From Lycorma delicatula (Eukaryota; Arthropoda; Insecta; Hemiptera; Fulgoridae), in contig NC_134456.1 of NCBI RefSeq assembly GCF_047948215.1, positions 203,620,034 through 203,684,033 of the forward strand: DNA of 64,000 nt, given 5' to 3'. Position numbers and translations under genes: made by a program. Shown here piece after piece: positions 12,101-24,240 of the stretch; position 1 is the stretch's first letter; each line of letters opens with the position of its first letter. The notes beneath the pieces are model-generated. The model saw only the letters and a program-made list of their open reading frames with translations. It ran no database searches and was not told the origin of the DNA.

Positions 12101-14389
12101 ATAACAACAGAGAAAAGGATAAATAGTCCTAAAAAGTATGAATTCCTGAAATTCTGTTACAAATTTGAATTACTTCTTTTTTATTAGTTATACATTATTA
12201 ATTCATATTTATTTGTATTTTTTTAAATATAAAAAAAAATTCTCGGAGAAAGATCAGGAGAATGGAAATTAAATCTAATTTTAAAATTTACTGCACTAAA
12301 ATTTTAAGTTTAACAAATTAAATTTAGAAAAATAAAAAAATACTACAAACAAAAAATGAGATTCAGGAAGATTATAAGAGAATATTGCGTAAAATAGTAA
12401 CAAACCATAAGAACAGGTCCACGAAGTACTGAAAAATACCTACCAAAGAAAATGAATGGAAAATAATTGCAAGACATAATTAAAAAACATAAATTAAAAT
12501 ACGTCAAGGGAATTTAGGAAGAATGTTAACAGCTGAAAAAGAAATTACCTTTTAGATCTCTAGAAGTCATCTACCTGATAATATGGAATGAATTATTTTT
12601 TGTTTTAATTTAAAGAAAAATGAGAGAGATAAATTTACAATATTAGAAAGAAATCAAAGGCAAGTTCAATGATGCTTATTCAATAGTCGTTGCGTTTTAA
12701 GTTATATTTTATAAATAATATAGAAATTAAAGGAAATGAAATAACACAGAAAAAGAATCTAAAAAGAGAAAACGTAGAAATGAATCAAGGACTTGCAAGT
12801 ATTATTGTATTTTTTTGACGCAAAACAAAAAAAAAAATTATAAAAAACCTGTAAGGTGTGAAAATAATTCTAAAATAAAAATTCAAATTGAAAATAAATG
12901 AGAATAAAAAAATACGGAAACGTGAAAGACAAAGGGAAATGATTAGTTTAATTAAAGTAGGCAAAATTTATTTAAAAATAATCTAAAATGAATTTTCCTA
13001 TTCAGGTAATCAAACTATACAGAGGATGGAAGATATAAAAAATTAATCAAAGAGACCTATCCCACTAAAAAAATTAGGCCTTGCCCACTAAAAAGAAAAC
13101 CTCTGCAATCGTCAATCATAAAGTTAGAAACTAGAGCTTTAAAATAGTATAACATATAGAAGAGGAAATTCAGAAAGGAAAGCATGGAAGTCTTTCAATA
13201 GTTTGTATTACACAAAAATATTGAAAATTAAACGTTGAAAAGTAAAGAGGGGAAAGTGAAAGAAATGAGAGTAAGTACTTGACTGAAAAAGGAAAACATC
13301 TTATGTATATCAATATGATTGGTGTACTCTGAGATAATTAATTTAGTAATTGAAATGTAGACTGCAGAAAATTGCAATTGTGTTGAAATCAAAAGATCAG
13401 AGAATAAAAATAACCGTAAACGTACGAGTACAACAAAAAAGTTAAATGAGATAAAAACTAACAATTTTCTTTAAAAAAGAAGATATTTGATGATTGAACT
13501 AAAAGAAGAAGTTAAATTATGAACGGATGAACTGTTCAGAAGTTTTAAATGAGGCATAGCAAACTTCAGGTAGCAAGAATATAATAATTTAAGCTTTTCA
13601 AAGAAATATATTTTACAATCTTATAATATTTTTAACTTAAAAATATGTAACTAGAATACTACTATTTTTACTCAGGATAATTATAATGTCTGCCAACAGC
13701 TGGTTATGTCTTATCACAATTTTCATTCTTATCAGGTCATCCGATAAAGACAGTGCCATTAATTTTGGAATTAAATGTTTAATTTCAGAAAACCGTAAAG
13801 AAATTAAACTCGCAGCTATTTCTTGTTAATAACTAAGTTACATTAGTAAAATATTCACTTATATTTGTTCGTAAAGCTTATAATAAGAAAAGTAACAGAA
13901 AAACAAATCGTTTCAATTACTTAATTTGTTATTCCGCTTCAACAACCATAAACCTAACAACCGAGGAAAATTTAATTTAAAAATAGTTTAATTGAAATAT
14001 TTTAAATCGAATCGAGTACCGTAACTAAGAGATATCACTCGTGTTATATGAGACGTAAGCTGATTTTACAATTAACCTCATTCCTATTGTTATTTAATTC
14101 CTTAGTTGAACCACTTTATTATCGTAAATACTGTTAGTTCAGAAATTCAAGAGTACTTGTCAAGCCTAAAGAAAATTATTAAGTGTTAAACTAATATCAG
14201 CGTTTATCTGGTAGGTTCCACAATAGACAGCAGTTAATTAATGACAAAATTGGATTTTATTGCAGTTAGGTCGTTAAGACTGAAAAATGTTTTTTAAAGA
14301 GATGAAATTAATAGAAATCAATTTTTAATTTCATTAAAAGTGTAGTATAAAGATTTAAATTAATTAAAAACATCACCAACCGTGACAGA
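9186..14389. other. Long AT-rich stretch without clear genes
   Basis: Nothing I can support. A 66-codon frame at 10315-10515 (+) is rich in charged residues (it includes SDIERNLKERQKLEFRWKIN) and reads more protein-like than its surroundings, but there is no known motif and no clear splice or start context. Purine-rich text fills 11.8-13.5 kb. Confidence 0.45.
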
Positions 14390-14580
14390 AATAATACAAA
14401 AGATGAGGGTTTGGGTTAACTGAGATCGTCAACCAGATGGAAGCGTTGAGCCGTAATGAATGTCATCTGTACGATTGAGAGACCATACAGGACCTCTGCT
14501 TTAACGTTACCACCGAACGGATGTGCATTACTCTTCTAAACACATTAGAGTTTTCACATCCTACAACTTTTTTTCCCCAG
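14390..14580. repeat. Mid-GC island, probable repeat fragment
   Basis: About 190 bp of clearly higher GC than its flanks, without an open frame or promoter boxes. It ends in a T-run (14568-14575). It is probably the remnant of a mobile element, inferred from composition only. Confidence 0.3.
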
Positions 14581-15329
14581 AAAAAAAAAGGCTTATGAAA
14601 TTATGAGGCACTGAAACAATGTTATAACTCTTGGGATTTGTTTATAGGATTGTTTATGGTGCAATAAAATCACATGAAATATTTCCATTGAAAATGTTTT
14701 CTCAGTTGATTTCCCCTCTTCGGAAACAGGAAAACATGTTTGTATCTTCAATATACAATAAAAAGTAACAGTGCAAAATAGGAATATTTCATTAAAATAA
14801 CGAGGAAAAATTATATATATTTTTAATTAAATAAAGTAAACAAAAAACATAAAACTCGGCTGTAATTAAAATTTACATTACTTTAGTTATAAAATATCAC
14901 TTTAATTAAAACCATAAATAGAAAATGTAGAACACTCTAAGCTTGACAAACGTTATAAGTGAAGTGTTTTCTGTACTGTAAACGTAATTAAGGATATGAC
15001 AAATACAATATAAAAACAAATAATCTAAAACAAATCAATATTATTGTTAGAAAGTATTGCATTTTTCTGTGATATCAGCAACAGCCCATTTGTACGTCAA
15101 TTAAAATTTTTCTCCCGATTTGAGTCTTTGTTACACATTTACATTTTAAAACTCTATACTACACATTTATTAAACAACTAACTTTCTCCAAAACGCCCGT
15201 TTTATTTTTGATGTAGCATTCATCTAACAGATATATATTAATGCATTCTTTATTGAGCAGATAAAGCAAGATTATGTATATCATAAGAGATACTGCGGCG
15301 AAGAGCTTTAGACTTTACTGAACATAAAT

Positions 15330-16200
15330 TGTATGAATTTGGTTGTCTACTATGTCAAAGCATCTAAAACAACATCTAATGACTGAATATTTAGCAGTGG
15401 AAAAAGTGTCCGTAATAAACCGTATATAACTTTAGAACTGATGATCGAAATATTGTGAGTAGGTGGAAATAAAATTTCGGGCATCAGGAGGTGGCAAAAC
15501 GAGTTTCTGAGGCTGATGAACAGCACTAAAAAACGGATTAATATATTCAAAATGATTAGCATCACACAACGCATCGCGACACAGATAAGCATATCGAAAA
15601 AAACGAGTACAGCACATTGTTGTAAAACTGGGCTACTGTAAAATCTGTTCGGGATGGGTACCATGCATACTCACAGTAAGAACAAACAATAACGAAAAGA
15701 ATGTTGTGAACCGATTCTGAAACGTTATGTGACGAGAGAGACGTCTTTTTTTCAACATTGTGACGAGTGCATCAATACAACCCAGAACGACTTAACATGA
15801 AGTATCGACAATATGGTTTACCACAATCGAACTTAAAACACAACCTTCTGCAAAATAAATTATCTTAACAGTGTTCTGAAATACCAAACAAGCGGACGTG
15901 ACTGATTACCAGGACGTTAGATGGATTGAAAATTCTGGGCGATAAATAGGGTCGTTAAACACTTTAAAAAAAGGTGTGACGAGTTTCGCAATCCACGGTG
16001 CGGATAATTCTGCAACACGACGACACGATAATGCTCGGCCACTAATATCTCGGGTGCAATTCCCAAGGTTCTTGTGAAGTTGAATTTGAATTAATTTAAC
16101 AAGATTTGGCGCCCTGCGATTTTCACTTATTTCCCTAATTAAAGAGGGACATAAAGGAATTTTGGACACTATGGATGGTGAACAGTTAGGGGTGGATCAA
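15330..16200 (-). other. Mid-GC island with coding-like minus frames, unclassified
   Basis: Three open minus-strand frames occur here (15906-16169, 15350-15664, 15432-15617). The last reads protein-like, for example QPQKLVLPPPDARNFISTY, and continues upstream past a single stop, as in a decayed ORF. The frames overlap in different registers, so only one can be the ancestral one. I recognise no transposase, RT or host domain. A degenerate transposable element transcribed leftward is the simplest reading. Confidence 0.3.
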
Positions 16201-16400
16201 GGAAAGTCCATCAGCATTCTTCATTGACGGAATGAGAAATTTGGTTCACCGTAGAGAGAAATGCGTAGCTGTAGGTGTTGACTGCGTGAAAAAATAAATG
16301 TACGTTTTTGTACTAAATAAAATATACCTCATCTATATTTGTTTTATTTGACTATCTCTTTTCGTTGGGGCGTTATGAGCGACTGTACATTACGTTCAGC

Positions 16401-16965
16401 CACCCCTCAAATACGTATAACAAGAAAGCCAAGATTTTCTATAATATCCTCGTATATATTATTTTATATTCTTTTCAAGACTTGTTTGATATTCCACTTG
16501 TAGAGTTTCAAAGAATTTTGGTTTAATGGCATCTATGGTCAACCGTTTTGTTTTCTTCAATTCATACGTCACTCTCCTGAATATGAGGTAAGGTTTGATA
16601 CTTATTTCATCATTATCGATAAAATCTATCTGAGTACAGGGAAACATTCATACAAAAAAAAAGTTTTTACACAGAAATATTATTGTTCGATCGATTTTTT
16701 ACTGATCGTTAAATGTCGGTAGATTTATAACAAAATGTCGGTAATTTATAATAAAATTCAAGTAAAGCTTTCAAAATATTTCATGCGGAAATAATCTTTT
16801 TTTTACATTATTTTGTTAACTTCTCTCGTCTATTAATTAAACATTTTAATATAAATAGTCCGTATGAATTTTCATAAGAATTTTTTGTGATAGCTGAAAT
16901 AGAAACTAATCACTAAAAAATGAAGTATTCAAATGTAATTAATTAGTATATATTATTTATAAATA

Positions 16966-17002
<37 letters not shown>

Positions 17003-17228
17003 TTATTTTCGAATTTATACATTAACTATTATTATTTTCGTAAAAATCTCTTTAAAGTAAAGGGAACATAAACGGTGAAATGAACACTACGTAAGCTAAT
17101 GAAATATTTATATTTTATTTTTGTTAATTATAAACAGTTTGATTAATTTATTATTTTTGTTTATTCTTTTTTCTAATGTGCTGTCTAATAAATTACAGAA
17201 CACGCTTCAATTTTGAAGAATAAAGAAG
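16401..17228. other. AT-rich stretch with TA tract
   Basis: No gene is seen. It contains a TA run at 16971-16997. Confidence 0.55.
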
Positions 17229-17669
17229 TTAAAAATAACTTTGAAAACAAAATAGACAGTTGCTGGCAGGAATGTTCAGTGAACTGTCAGTAGCACTTCG
17301 GAATAAAGCCGCTTTGATACGCGTACAACGCAATTTCGAGACTAGGCCGCTACTCACTCCTTCCCCTAGTAACACAAGATAACACCCTTTGTGGCGTGTG
17401 AGTGAGGAGGCAGGCAGTATGAGGGTTAGCGATAAAGAGTTGAGTGGGCTAAATTTAGGGCCGATCCCCTGGATGAAGTAAATCAGGGACTCCGTGACGG
17501 GATGAGACGTAGTAAGGAACTCTTGATCACATACAAACCTAGTATAAACTGCTCCGTATGAGGTAAATAACAATGCAGAGGACAGTCTGCTCATTGAATT
17601 AAATGCTTTTATGTGATAACGAGCACGATATAGAATAAGAGAATAGAGTAAATCTCTAATGAAATTCAA
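17229..17669 (-). other. 146-codon open frame in GC island, unrecognised
   Basis: This is the second longest open frame in the window, inside a block whose GC is far above the flanks. The translation is hydrophobic and serine/leucine-rich, with no signal peptide, catalytic motif or cysteine pattern that I know. The plus strand of the same block is broken by many stops. It may be a piece of a transposable element, perhaps the same leftward unit as 15.3-16.2 kb, or it may be open by chance because GC-rich DNA has fewer stops. No host function can be assigned. Confidence 0.25.
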
Positions 17670-17844
17670 ATTTAGTTAACGCATTTTGAAATAAATTCCA
17701 AAATGTCAACAAAATTTACAGAACAGTTAAGATATAAGAATAATAATAATAATTAAAAATAAAAGCTACACAAGCAATTGAATAATATAAATAAACGTTC
17801 ATAGCTATTTAAATACTAATAAAAAATTTCGCAAAATAGTGATA

Positions 17845-17892
17845 GTAAATTTCAGTGATATCGTAAAACGTTACGATATCACTGAAATTTAC
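17845..17892. repeat. Perfect 22-bp inverted repeat, 4-nt loop
   Basis: Arms 17845-17866 and 17871-17892 are exact reverse complements around the loop aacg. The arms mix all four bases, so this is not simple-sequence noise. It is a strong potential cruciform or hairpin, typical of palindromic MITE cores. Confidence 0.85.
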
Positions 17893-18021
17893 AAAAAGCC
17901 AAAGAATATAAAAAAAATCTTTAAACAGAATGAAGTTTTTATAAAATAATATGGACCTTTATAATTAAAGAAAACGAAAATCTGAAGCGTTAAATAGTTA
18001 ATATTTGAATTTGTATATTAT

Positions 18022-18128
18022 TTACGTAGTGTTCCTTTCAGGTGTACGAATGTCTTCCATTACATTTTCATCTACTTCTTTTATAACTTCTGTTGGATTT
18101 ATCAAAGGAGAAAGTTTGCTAACTTCGC
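18022..18128 (-). CDS. Candidate short exon of unknown protein
   Basis: On the minus strand a pyrimidine-rich stretch ends in tgcctttag, a good 3' splice acceptor. It is followed by an open frame reading EVSKLSPLINPTEVIKEVDE, then NVMEDIRTPERNTT and a stop at plus 18022-18024. The residue mix is protein-like, unlike most frames here. The stop overlaps a possible 5' splice donor (ctac|gtaaat), so the exon could instead be internal. No partner exon or gene family is recognised, and a chance open frame remains quite possible. Confidence 0.3.
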
Positions 18129-18994
18129 CTAAAGGCATACAACACAATGGGGGTAGCTAATGAATGTTCCAGAAAGAGCTTTTCATGCTTGAAGAATGCA
18201 AATAGCTCAATGCTGTTTTCTGCTGCCTACTGATCTTTTATTCAACCGTGTAGGCATACTATCGTACACTCTCGATTAAAAATCAATCATTCTAGTAATA
18301 ACTCATAATGAGTTTCTGAAAATATAGGAATATTTCTTTATAAAGAAAAAGAATCGAGGTAAAAAGAAGAAAAAACCTCCAAAGATAGTGTAATAAATGA
18401 AAACACTAAGCTCCAAATTAACTAGCAAAAATAGTAAGGAATTATTTGCATAATTTCGGAAGAAACGATATGAAAATTATTCCTTACAACTAAGTGAATT
18501 TCTTACTATATTAGGCTTTTAAAATAGACAATTAAAAAAAAAAATTATTGTACCCTTACTGACATACAAGTATTTATATTTTTAGATTTAAATGTAATCA
18601 GCTTTACATTTTTAAACAAATCATTAAACGTAATATGGACGTACAACAAAACTTTTAAATGATTAATGAACTGAGAGAAATTAATGAAATTTAACCATCG
18701 AACTTTACGGATAAGCTACAATCATACACTCTGTCAATATTTATTATCACTCTTAAGGCAATTAATAACTTTATGAACAGCAACAGCGGACAATTACTAC
18801 TTCAATGAACACGATAACTGTTGAAAGTGAAATCGAAAAATTCACTAGAGCATATTTTATAATCCAAAAACACTTTTTTTTTATTATAGGCAAATTTTTA
18901 ATTTAATAGTAACAACGTTCAGTAGAACCATTCGATTTATAAAATTATAAAAAAATAATTTTTTTTAATAATTATATATTATATTTTTATAATA

Positions 18995-19028
18995 GAGCGA
19001 AGCGAGCCTGTCAGAGCTCGCTTCACTC
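18995..19028. repeat. GC-rich imperfect hairpin
   Basis: gagcgaagcgagc (18995-19007) pairs with gctcgcttcactc (19016-19028) at 12 of 13 positions. It starts a GC-rich island (to about 19075) inside AT-rich DNA. It is probably part of a palindromic mobile element together with the next hairpin. Confidence 0.65.
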
Positions 19029-19145
19029 GCCCGACCTAATCACGGGGTTCCGCCCTCTGGACCATCGACGCGTTCGTATCCTCATGTTTATGAGAATACT
19101 AAGTATTTTACAGATATTCATAAAAGGCAAAAAGATTAGTAGTAA

Positions 19146-19199
19146 TTTTACTTAATTATATTTCTGTTGCTATGGTGACAGAAATATAACGAAGTAAAA
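19146..19199. repeat. 22-bp inverted repeat, 20/22 matched
   Basis: Arms 19146-19167 and 19178-19199 enclose a 10-nt loop (tgctatggtg). The two mismatches are adjacent. It lies between the GC-rich hairpin and a long TA tract. Confidence 0.8.
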
Positions 19200-19201
19200 G
19201 G

Positions 19202-19203
<2 letters not shown>

Positions 19204-19252
<49 letters not shown>
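19204..19252. repeat. (TA)n microsatellite
   Basis: About 24 uninterrupted TA units immediately right of the hairpin pair. Confidence 0.95.
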
Positions 19253-19254
<2 letters not shown>

Positions 19255-22200
19255 TGCGCATCAAGAAGCATGGCGCTTCTATAGTTTTTTTTTAACAAAA
19301 TGTAAAAGCATAACAATTATAATAAATGTTAATGTAAACAACGTACTGTTTATAGTACAAAATACAATTTATTATGCAGTTATTAGTTGAGTTTTCCGCT
19401 AGATGGTAGCGCCAACAAAGGCTGCGCACAGCCGCCCGGGGCACCACGTGGTCCGCTCTGCGCCAATAACTGCTAAAATAAAAATGTGAACACATACAAC
19501 AAACCAACCAACGCACCATGTGTTTTTATTGGAAAGAGATCTGGGATTGTTAAAAATATAATGAAAAGCACTGCATGTCAGCATTGTATAATGTATTGTT
19601 TTAAAACAGAAAGAAGTTATTACTTTGTTATTTTGCACAATCTTTTTTTACTGATCGCAAAAGTGAAAAGCACCTGATGTATACATCACAGCTGATTTCT
19701 CTGAAAGTAGTAGTGTTTTATATAATCAGTTCCGCAGAAATAAGTCTGCGTGAGAGCAGTATGAAAGCGCGAATATCACCTGCATTTTGATGATATATTG
19801 ATAACTACATGGAACATCAATATATTTCATTCGGTGAAAAGGAAAACGGGAAATCATTTATTTTTTCTAGCAAACCTGGCATTAGGTGATAAATAATCTT
19901 AAGAAGGAATGATTTTTTGGAAAAAGCTTTGGGTCCCGAGTCGGGTTGTTCTACAATCTTTCGGTCATAGTATCTTCAAACTTGATGAAGTTAAACGGTT
20001 AAATGTTTTCAGCCTATTGAGAAAAAACCTCCAAGTAGTGTGAATACAAGTGCACACTTCAATATTTAACCGCCCATGAAGTCACACATAAGGCTGAATA
20101 TCATATATGAATATATACGCTTCAGAGATCACATTTAAATTTATCTTTGACAGTAAGGATCCTTCAAAAACACGTATCAATGCCTGAATAATAAATGCAT
20201 CATTCTGATTCCCTCATGTAATAAATTTTACATTTACTTATATCAAGTTACACAGGATAATGTACGTAACCACTCGCTCATCGTTTTTATAAAAATAGGG
20301 GAACTACAAATTAATTTCAAGTTATTTTCACTTATTAAAATATCGCCAGAATTAAGCGTAACAAGCAATGATAATTTATTTATTAATTTTGTTGTAAACA
20401 GAATAAATTCATACAATATTTACAATTTTTTTTATTTTTATAGATAAATTTGTCCGATTTTAATTATACTTTATACATTTTCTATCGATAAATTATCAAT
20501 ATTTACCAAAACCTTTAGAACAAGTTCTCAATCTGAGTGATTGGTTAATCAGACATAATGAAAGATTAAAAACTTTTGTCTTGGCTGTTAAAACATATAA
20601 CAAATTTATTTAATATATGATTTTATATTTTTTATTATATACTATCAACAGATAAACATAATCATTTAGCTTCTAAAAACACACACACTTCTTCATAAAA
20701 AAGAATTCTTCGCAGATTTTAGAAAACGTTTCAATTATGACCACAACTTGACATTATCAGTAACCAATTTCTTGTTGAGGAATGCAACAAATTTGCGCGT
20801 AGAATACAGAAGCAAATCAATTAAGTGAAACGAGTTCAAAATGAAGTGTTTGAATAAGTTTTCCTAAAATCAAAGAATTTTCATTTTATCAATCTCGTAG
20901 ATATCCGTATTTAAACGACAAATCAAACAAAATTAATAGTCGTTTTTCCTAAGCGGTATCCCTTATGATAATAAGACGAATTAACTGCTAATCTGCTAAG
21001 ATTAGAAAACAAAATTTAAATATATCTCTTTTCTAAGAAGGTAAAACTTAACGAAAAATGGCATATAGAAATAAATGAGTACATAAATGTTTATTCATTC
21101 AAACTATGAATGTAATTAACATTCAAAGTATATTAATCCATCATAGAGTGGTAAGCAACGCTCTTATTTTTCTTAACTCCTAGTTTTCACTAAATTCAAA
21201 AGAAACATTACAATAAAAGTACAATTTTAAATTTTTACATAGATAATATCGTAATCGATACCAGCGATATATTGATCAACGATCTCTGAAATCTACTAAA
21301 AGTTAAAATTTTCTAAAAATCTAATCTACTAAAATCTACTTAAAATCTAAGTTAAAATCTACTAAGAGTTAAAATTTATTTAATTTTCTGTCATTAAATA
21401 TGTTTTCTTACATTAAGAACAATTACAATACAGGTTTATGGTGCTATATGTATGTTTTAATTGATGATAAGCATTACTGGACATTAATTTTTAAGTTTAC
21501 CATCTAGAAATATCATTTATTAGTTCGTGGAGTAAAACGAAAGGATTCCAACCTTCCTTTAATACAGTAGAAAACTGAAAATAATCAATACCGGATCTTA
21601 ATGCATCTGTTTGTAAAGAAAGAGTTAAGAGCTACAGCATTTACCCGTTAATTCTTTTTATTCCTTTTTATTCTAAATAGTTTGTTTATGATGCATATAT
21701 AAAATCAATTACGGTTTGAACTGTTATTGTGTGACTAACTTCTTTTTTTTAATATAACGACAAAAAGGAAATTTATAATGGAAAATAATAATTTTTCATT
21801 TGATGAGTTTTCAACTGGAATATATAAACTGGAATATATTAAATTATATGATTTTTATATTGTTGCATATGAATGTGACAAGGACGCAGAAAAATTGTAT
21901 AACTGCAAGAGAAATCTTCACATTTACTCTGTTGATTACAGTGACTGACTAAATAGTGAACAGCATTATTATTTTTAGAGAAAGAAAAAAAAATCATTCA
22001 CACTTTTCATATATCTTATTTTAACGTTATAAGAATTATTGTGAAATATTCAGGAATTCTTTTTCATAAACGTAATTAAAACTAAAAAATCAGGTTGTGT
22101 AAAAGCTTTTAGTTAAAAAAGCTGACAAACTAAAAAAAAACTAAAAACTAACAAAAAATCCAAGTAGATATTTTTAACTTTGATCGGCTGCTCTTCCCTA

Positions 22201-22374
22201 AAACTGCCCCAAAAGCATTTTTTTGTGCTACCTGCACTACTACTAAGCTTAAGAAAAAAATAAAAAGATAAGATTTTTTGACTTTTGGAGAAAGGGAAGA
22301 ATCTGGAGGCTATTGTTTTTAAATGAAATATATATACGCATATACTGGGCTTAATTTAAATGGGATTAAGTTAG
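19253..22374. other. AT-rich stretch with a small GC island
   Basis: A short GC-rich patch at about 19390-19475 has no open frame of note. Short imperfect direct repeats built on aaatctact lie at 21290-21380. No gene is recognised. Confidence 0.5.
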
Positions 22375-22615
22375 AAAAATTTTGAGAAAATTGACCCCCA
22401 ACGAAACTACCTACTCTATTCCCTGGAGATATTGAGCCCAAACGTTTACCAAAAAATTGCCACATACACACGGGTCTCTGTTCCAAATTTCATAAAAATC
22501 GGTTCATCCAGTCAAAAATTATTAAGCTTCAAACACGCCAACAAACGTAAATACGTACATTATCCCGCACTTTTTTTTGGTTTTTTTGCGTCTCTGGATC
22601 GTGAAATGAAAAAAC
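22375..22615 (+). repeat. Repeat fragment with LINE-3'-UTR-like wording
   Basis: The phrase ccaaatttcataaaaatcgg followed by a run into acaaacgtaaatacgtacat resembles the 3' ends of many arthropod mobile elements. It is not a coding region despite a short open frame. The family and exact ends are unknown. Confidence 0.4.
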
Positions 22616-24032
22616 CTTACCTCATTTTTTGACTGATTACCATACTTTCCTTCTAGCAGTATAATTCTAGAGCTGTGATACCAGGAAAATAAAACTTAAT
22701 TGTATTAATTTTTGTTCTTCCACTTTTATCTGTAAATGGTTATATTCAATAATGTTACAACAGCTGTAACCATATAATCCTTATGCGAACAACAAAGATT
22801 CACACGTTATTAACAATGTTAAGTAACGTGACAAGTACATCGACTATTTGCAAGCTTTAATGATATTTTCCCCGTATAACAATTTGATAAATAGGATAGA
22901 TTGTCACGTAATGTATCACCTGATCCCTCTATCTCCTACGACATATTTCATGAATGTGAAAAATTTATTATAACGTCAATTATTTGAGGTTTATTTTCTG
23001 AAGGATTTAGAAGGGATTTAATTTTAACTATTTTGTTTCTGTACCGTGGTTTCCAAAACAACCATACATTATATCGGTAGCTTTAACATTAGTAGCGTCA
23101 CATATACTAGTGTCCAACCGTTTAATCAAATTAAAATAAGCAAAATTCCTAAAATACTTATTTCAGAATTTAATGATATTAGTGAAATACGAGTAGTATT
23201 ACTAATAATAATAAAATTTACATAACAAAATTTTCCTTGATGTGGTTTGAATTAAACCGTAGAAATCATACCGAATTTATAAGTTTGTTCCGTAATGTTA
23301 TTCGGTTTATTTTCGTAAATTTCTAATTATTAATATTAATCGGAAATATACTTACTATTCAGTAAGGGTATAAAACCGAAATGTGGTAACCAATAAAATG
23401 GGAGCAAACATAATTATAATTAGCGTTGGTTTCAAATAAATTTTTATATTTAAGTTATTTGAAAGAGAAATATTAGGCAGCAAGAGAAGTTAATGAAACA
23501 TGAATATTCGTTTTCTTTCTTTCTCCTTCCCTTTTACACACTCGTTCACTCTTTCTTTAAGCACGCGCTTTCACATACACATATACTTTCATGAAAGTAA
23601 CTAAGCATACACCATCACACACCATAATATTCACGTAAATGTTAAGATTCCTTCACATCCCTCGTCTGAAACCCTAATAATGGCAAAACAAAGGAGTTAC
23701 GTAAATTCTGTAGCTTTGTAAAATTATCTATCCCGCATTAAGTTAAATTTAACTGGATTTCATATCCAACTAAACTGGATTTCAACTCTACACAATGGTA
23801 GAGAATTTAAAAGAAGTTCAATAAACTCGTTAATATAGTAACGCACATTATAACTATAGTTTACTTCTTTTTATTTGCTTTTTAAAAACTTAGAATGTTT
23901 TTTTTTCATGTTTATCCTCGAATTTTGCATCCTTAATTTAACATACTTCCTAACATTGCCGAATGATGAAATTTTGCACAGTTACTAAGGTCAGGTGACA
24001 ATACAACATTCCACCATTACGTTTGCAAATTA
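22616..24032. other. AT-rich non-coding stretch
   Basis: Nothing supported. There is a pyrimidine-rich segment at 23515-23590. Confidence 0.55.
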
Positions 24033-24240
24033 CCCCCCCCCCCCCGTCGCTAACGGTACGGGAGTACATTAAGGGTACGGGTGAAAAAACACTGTAAAAT
24101 CTGCAAAACGGCTATGCGGGGTTTTTGGGGTCGCAGATCACAATCTGATAGCCGTTTGGCATAAAAAAAATGACAGAAACTTGGTACGGGAGTTTTTGTG
24201 GTTTCGAATTTGACAAGAATTCGTCATCACTCTTATATAC
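24033..24240. repeat. Poly-C tract and GC-rich repeat-like block
   Basis: Thirteen C in a row (24033-24045) lead into a GC-rich, non-open block containing ggctatgcggggtttttggg and, near 24150, tagccgttt, the near complement of aaacggcta at 24108. It is probably a mobile-element remnant. The C run is also a likely sequencing-error site. Confidence 0.4.

Noticed and set aside
22432..22632. 66-codon plus-strand frame
   Set aside because: It lies in repeat-like 3'-UTR wording; open by chance.
23515..23590. CT/CA-rich segment as a splice polypyrimidine tract
   Set aside because: No coding-like frame follows on either side.
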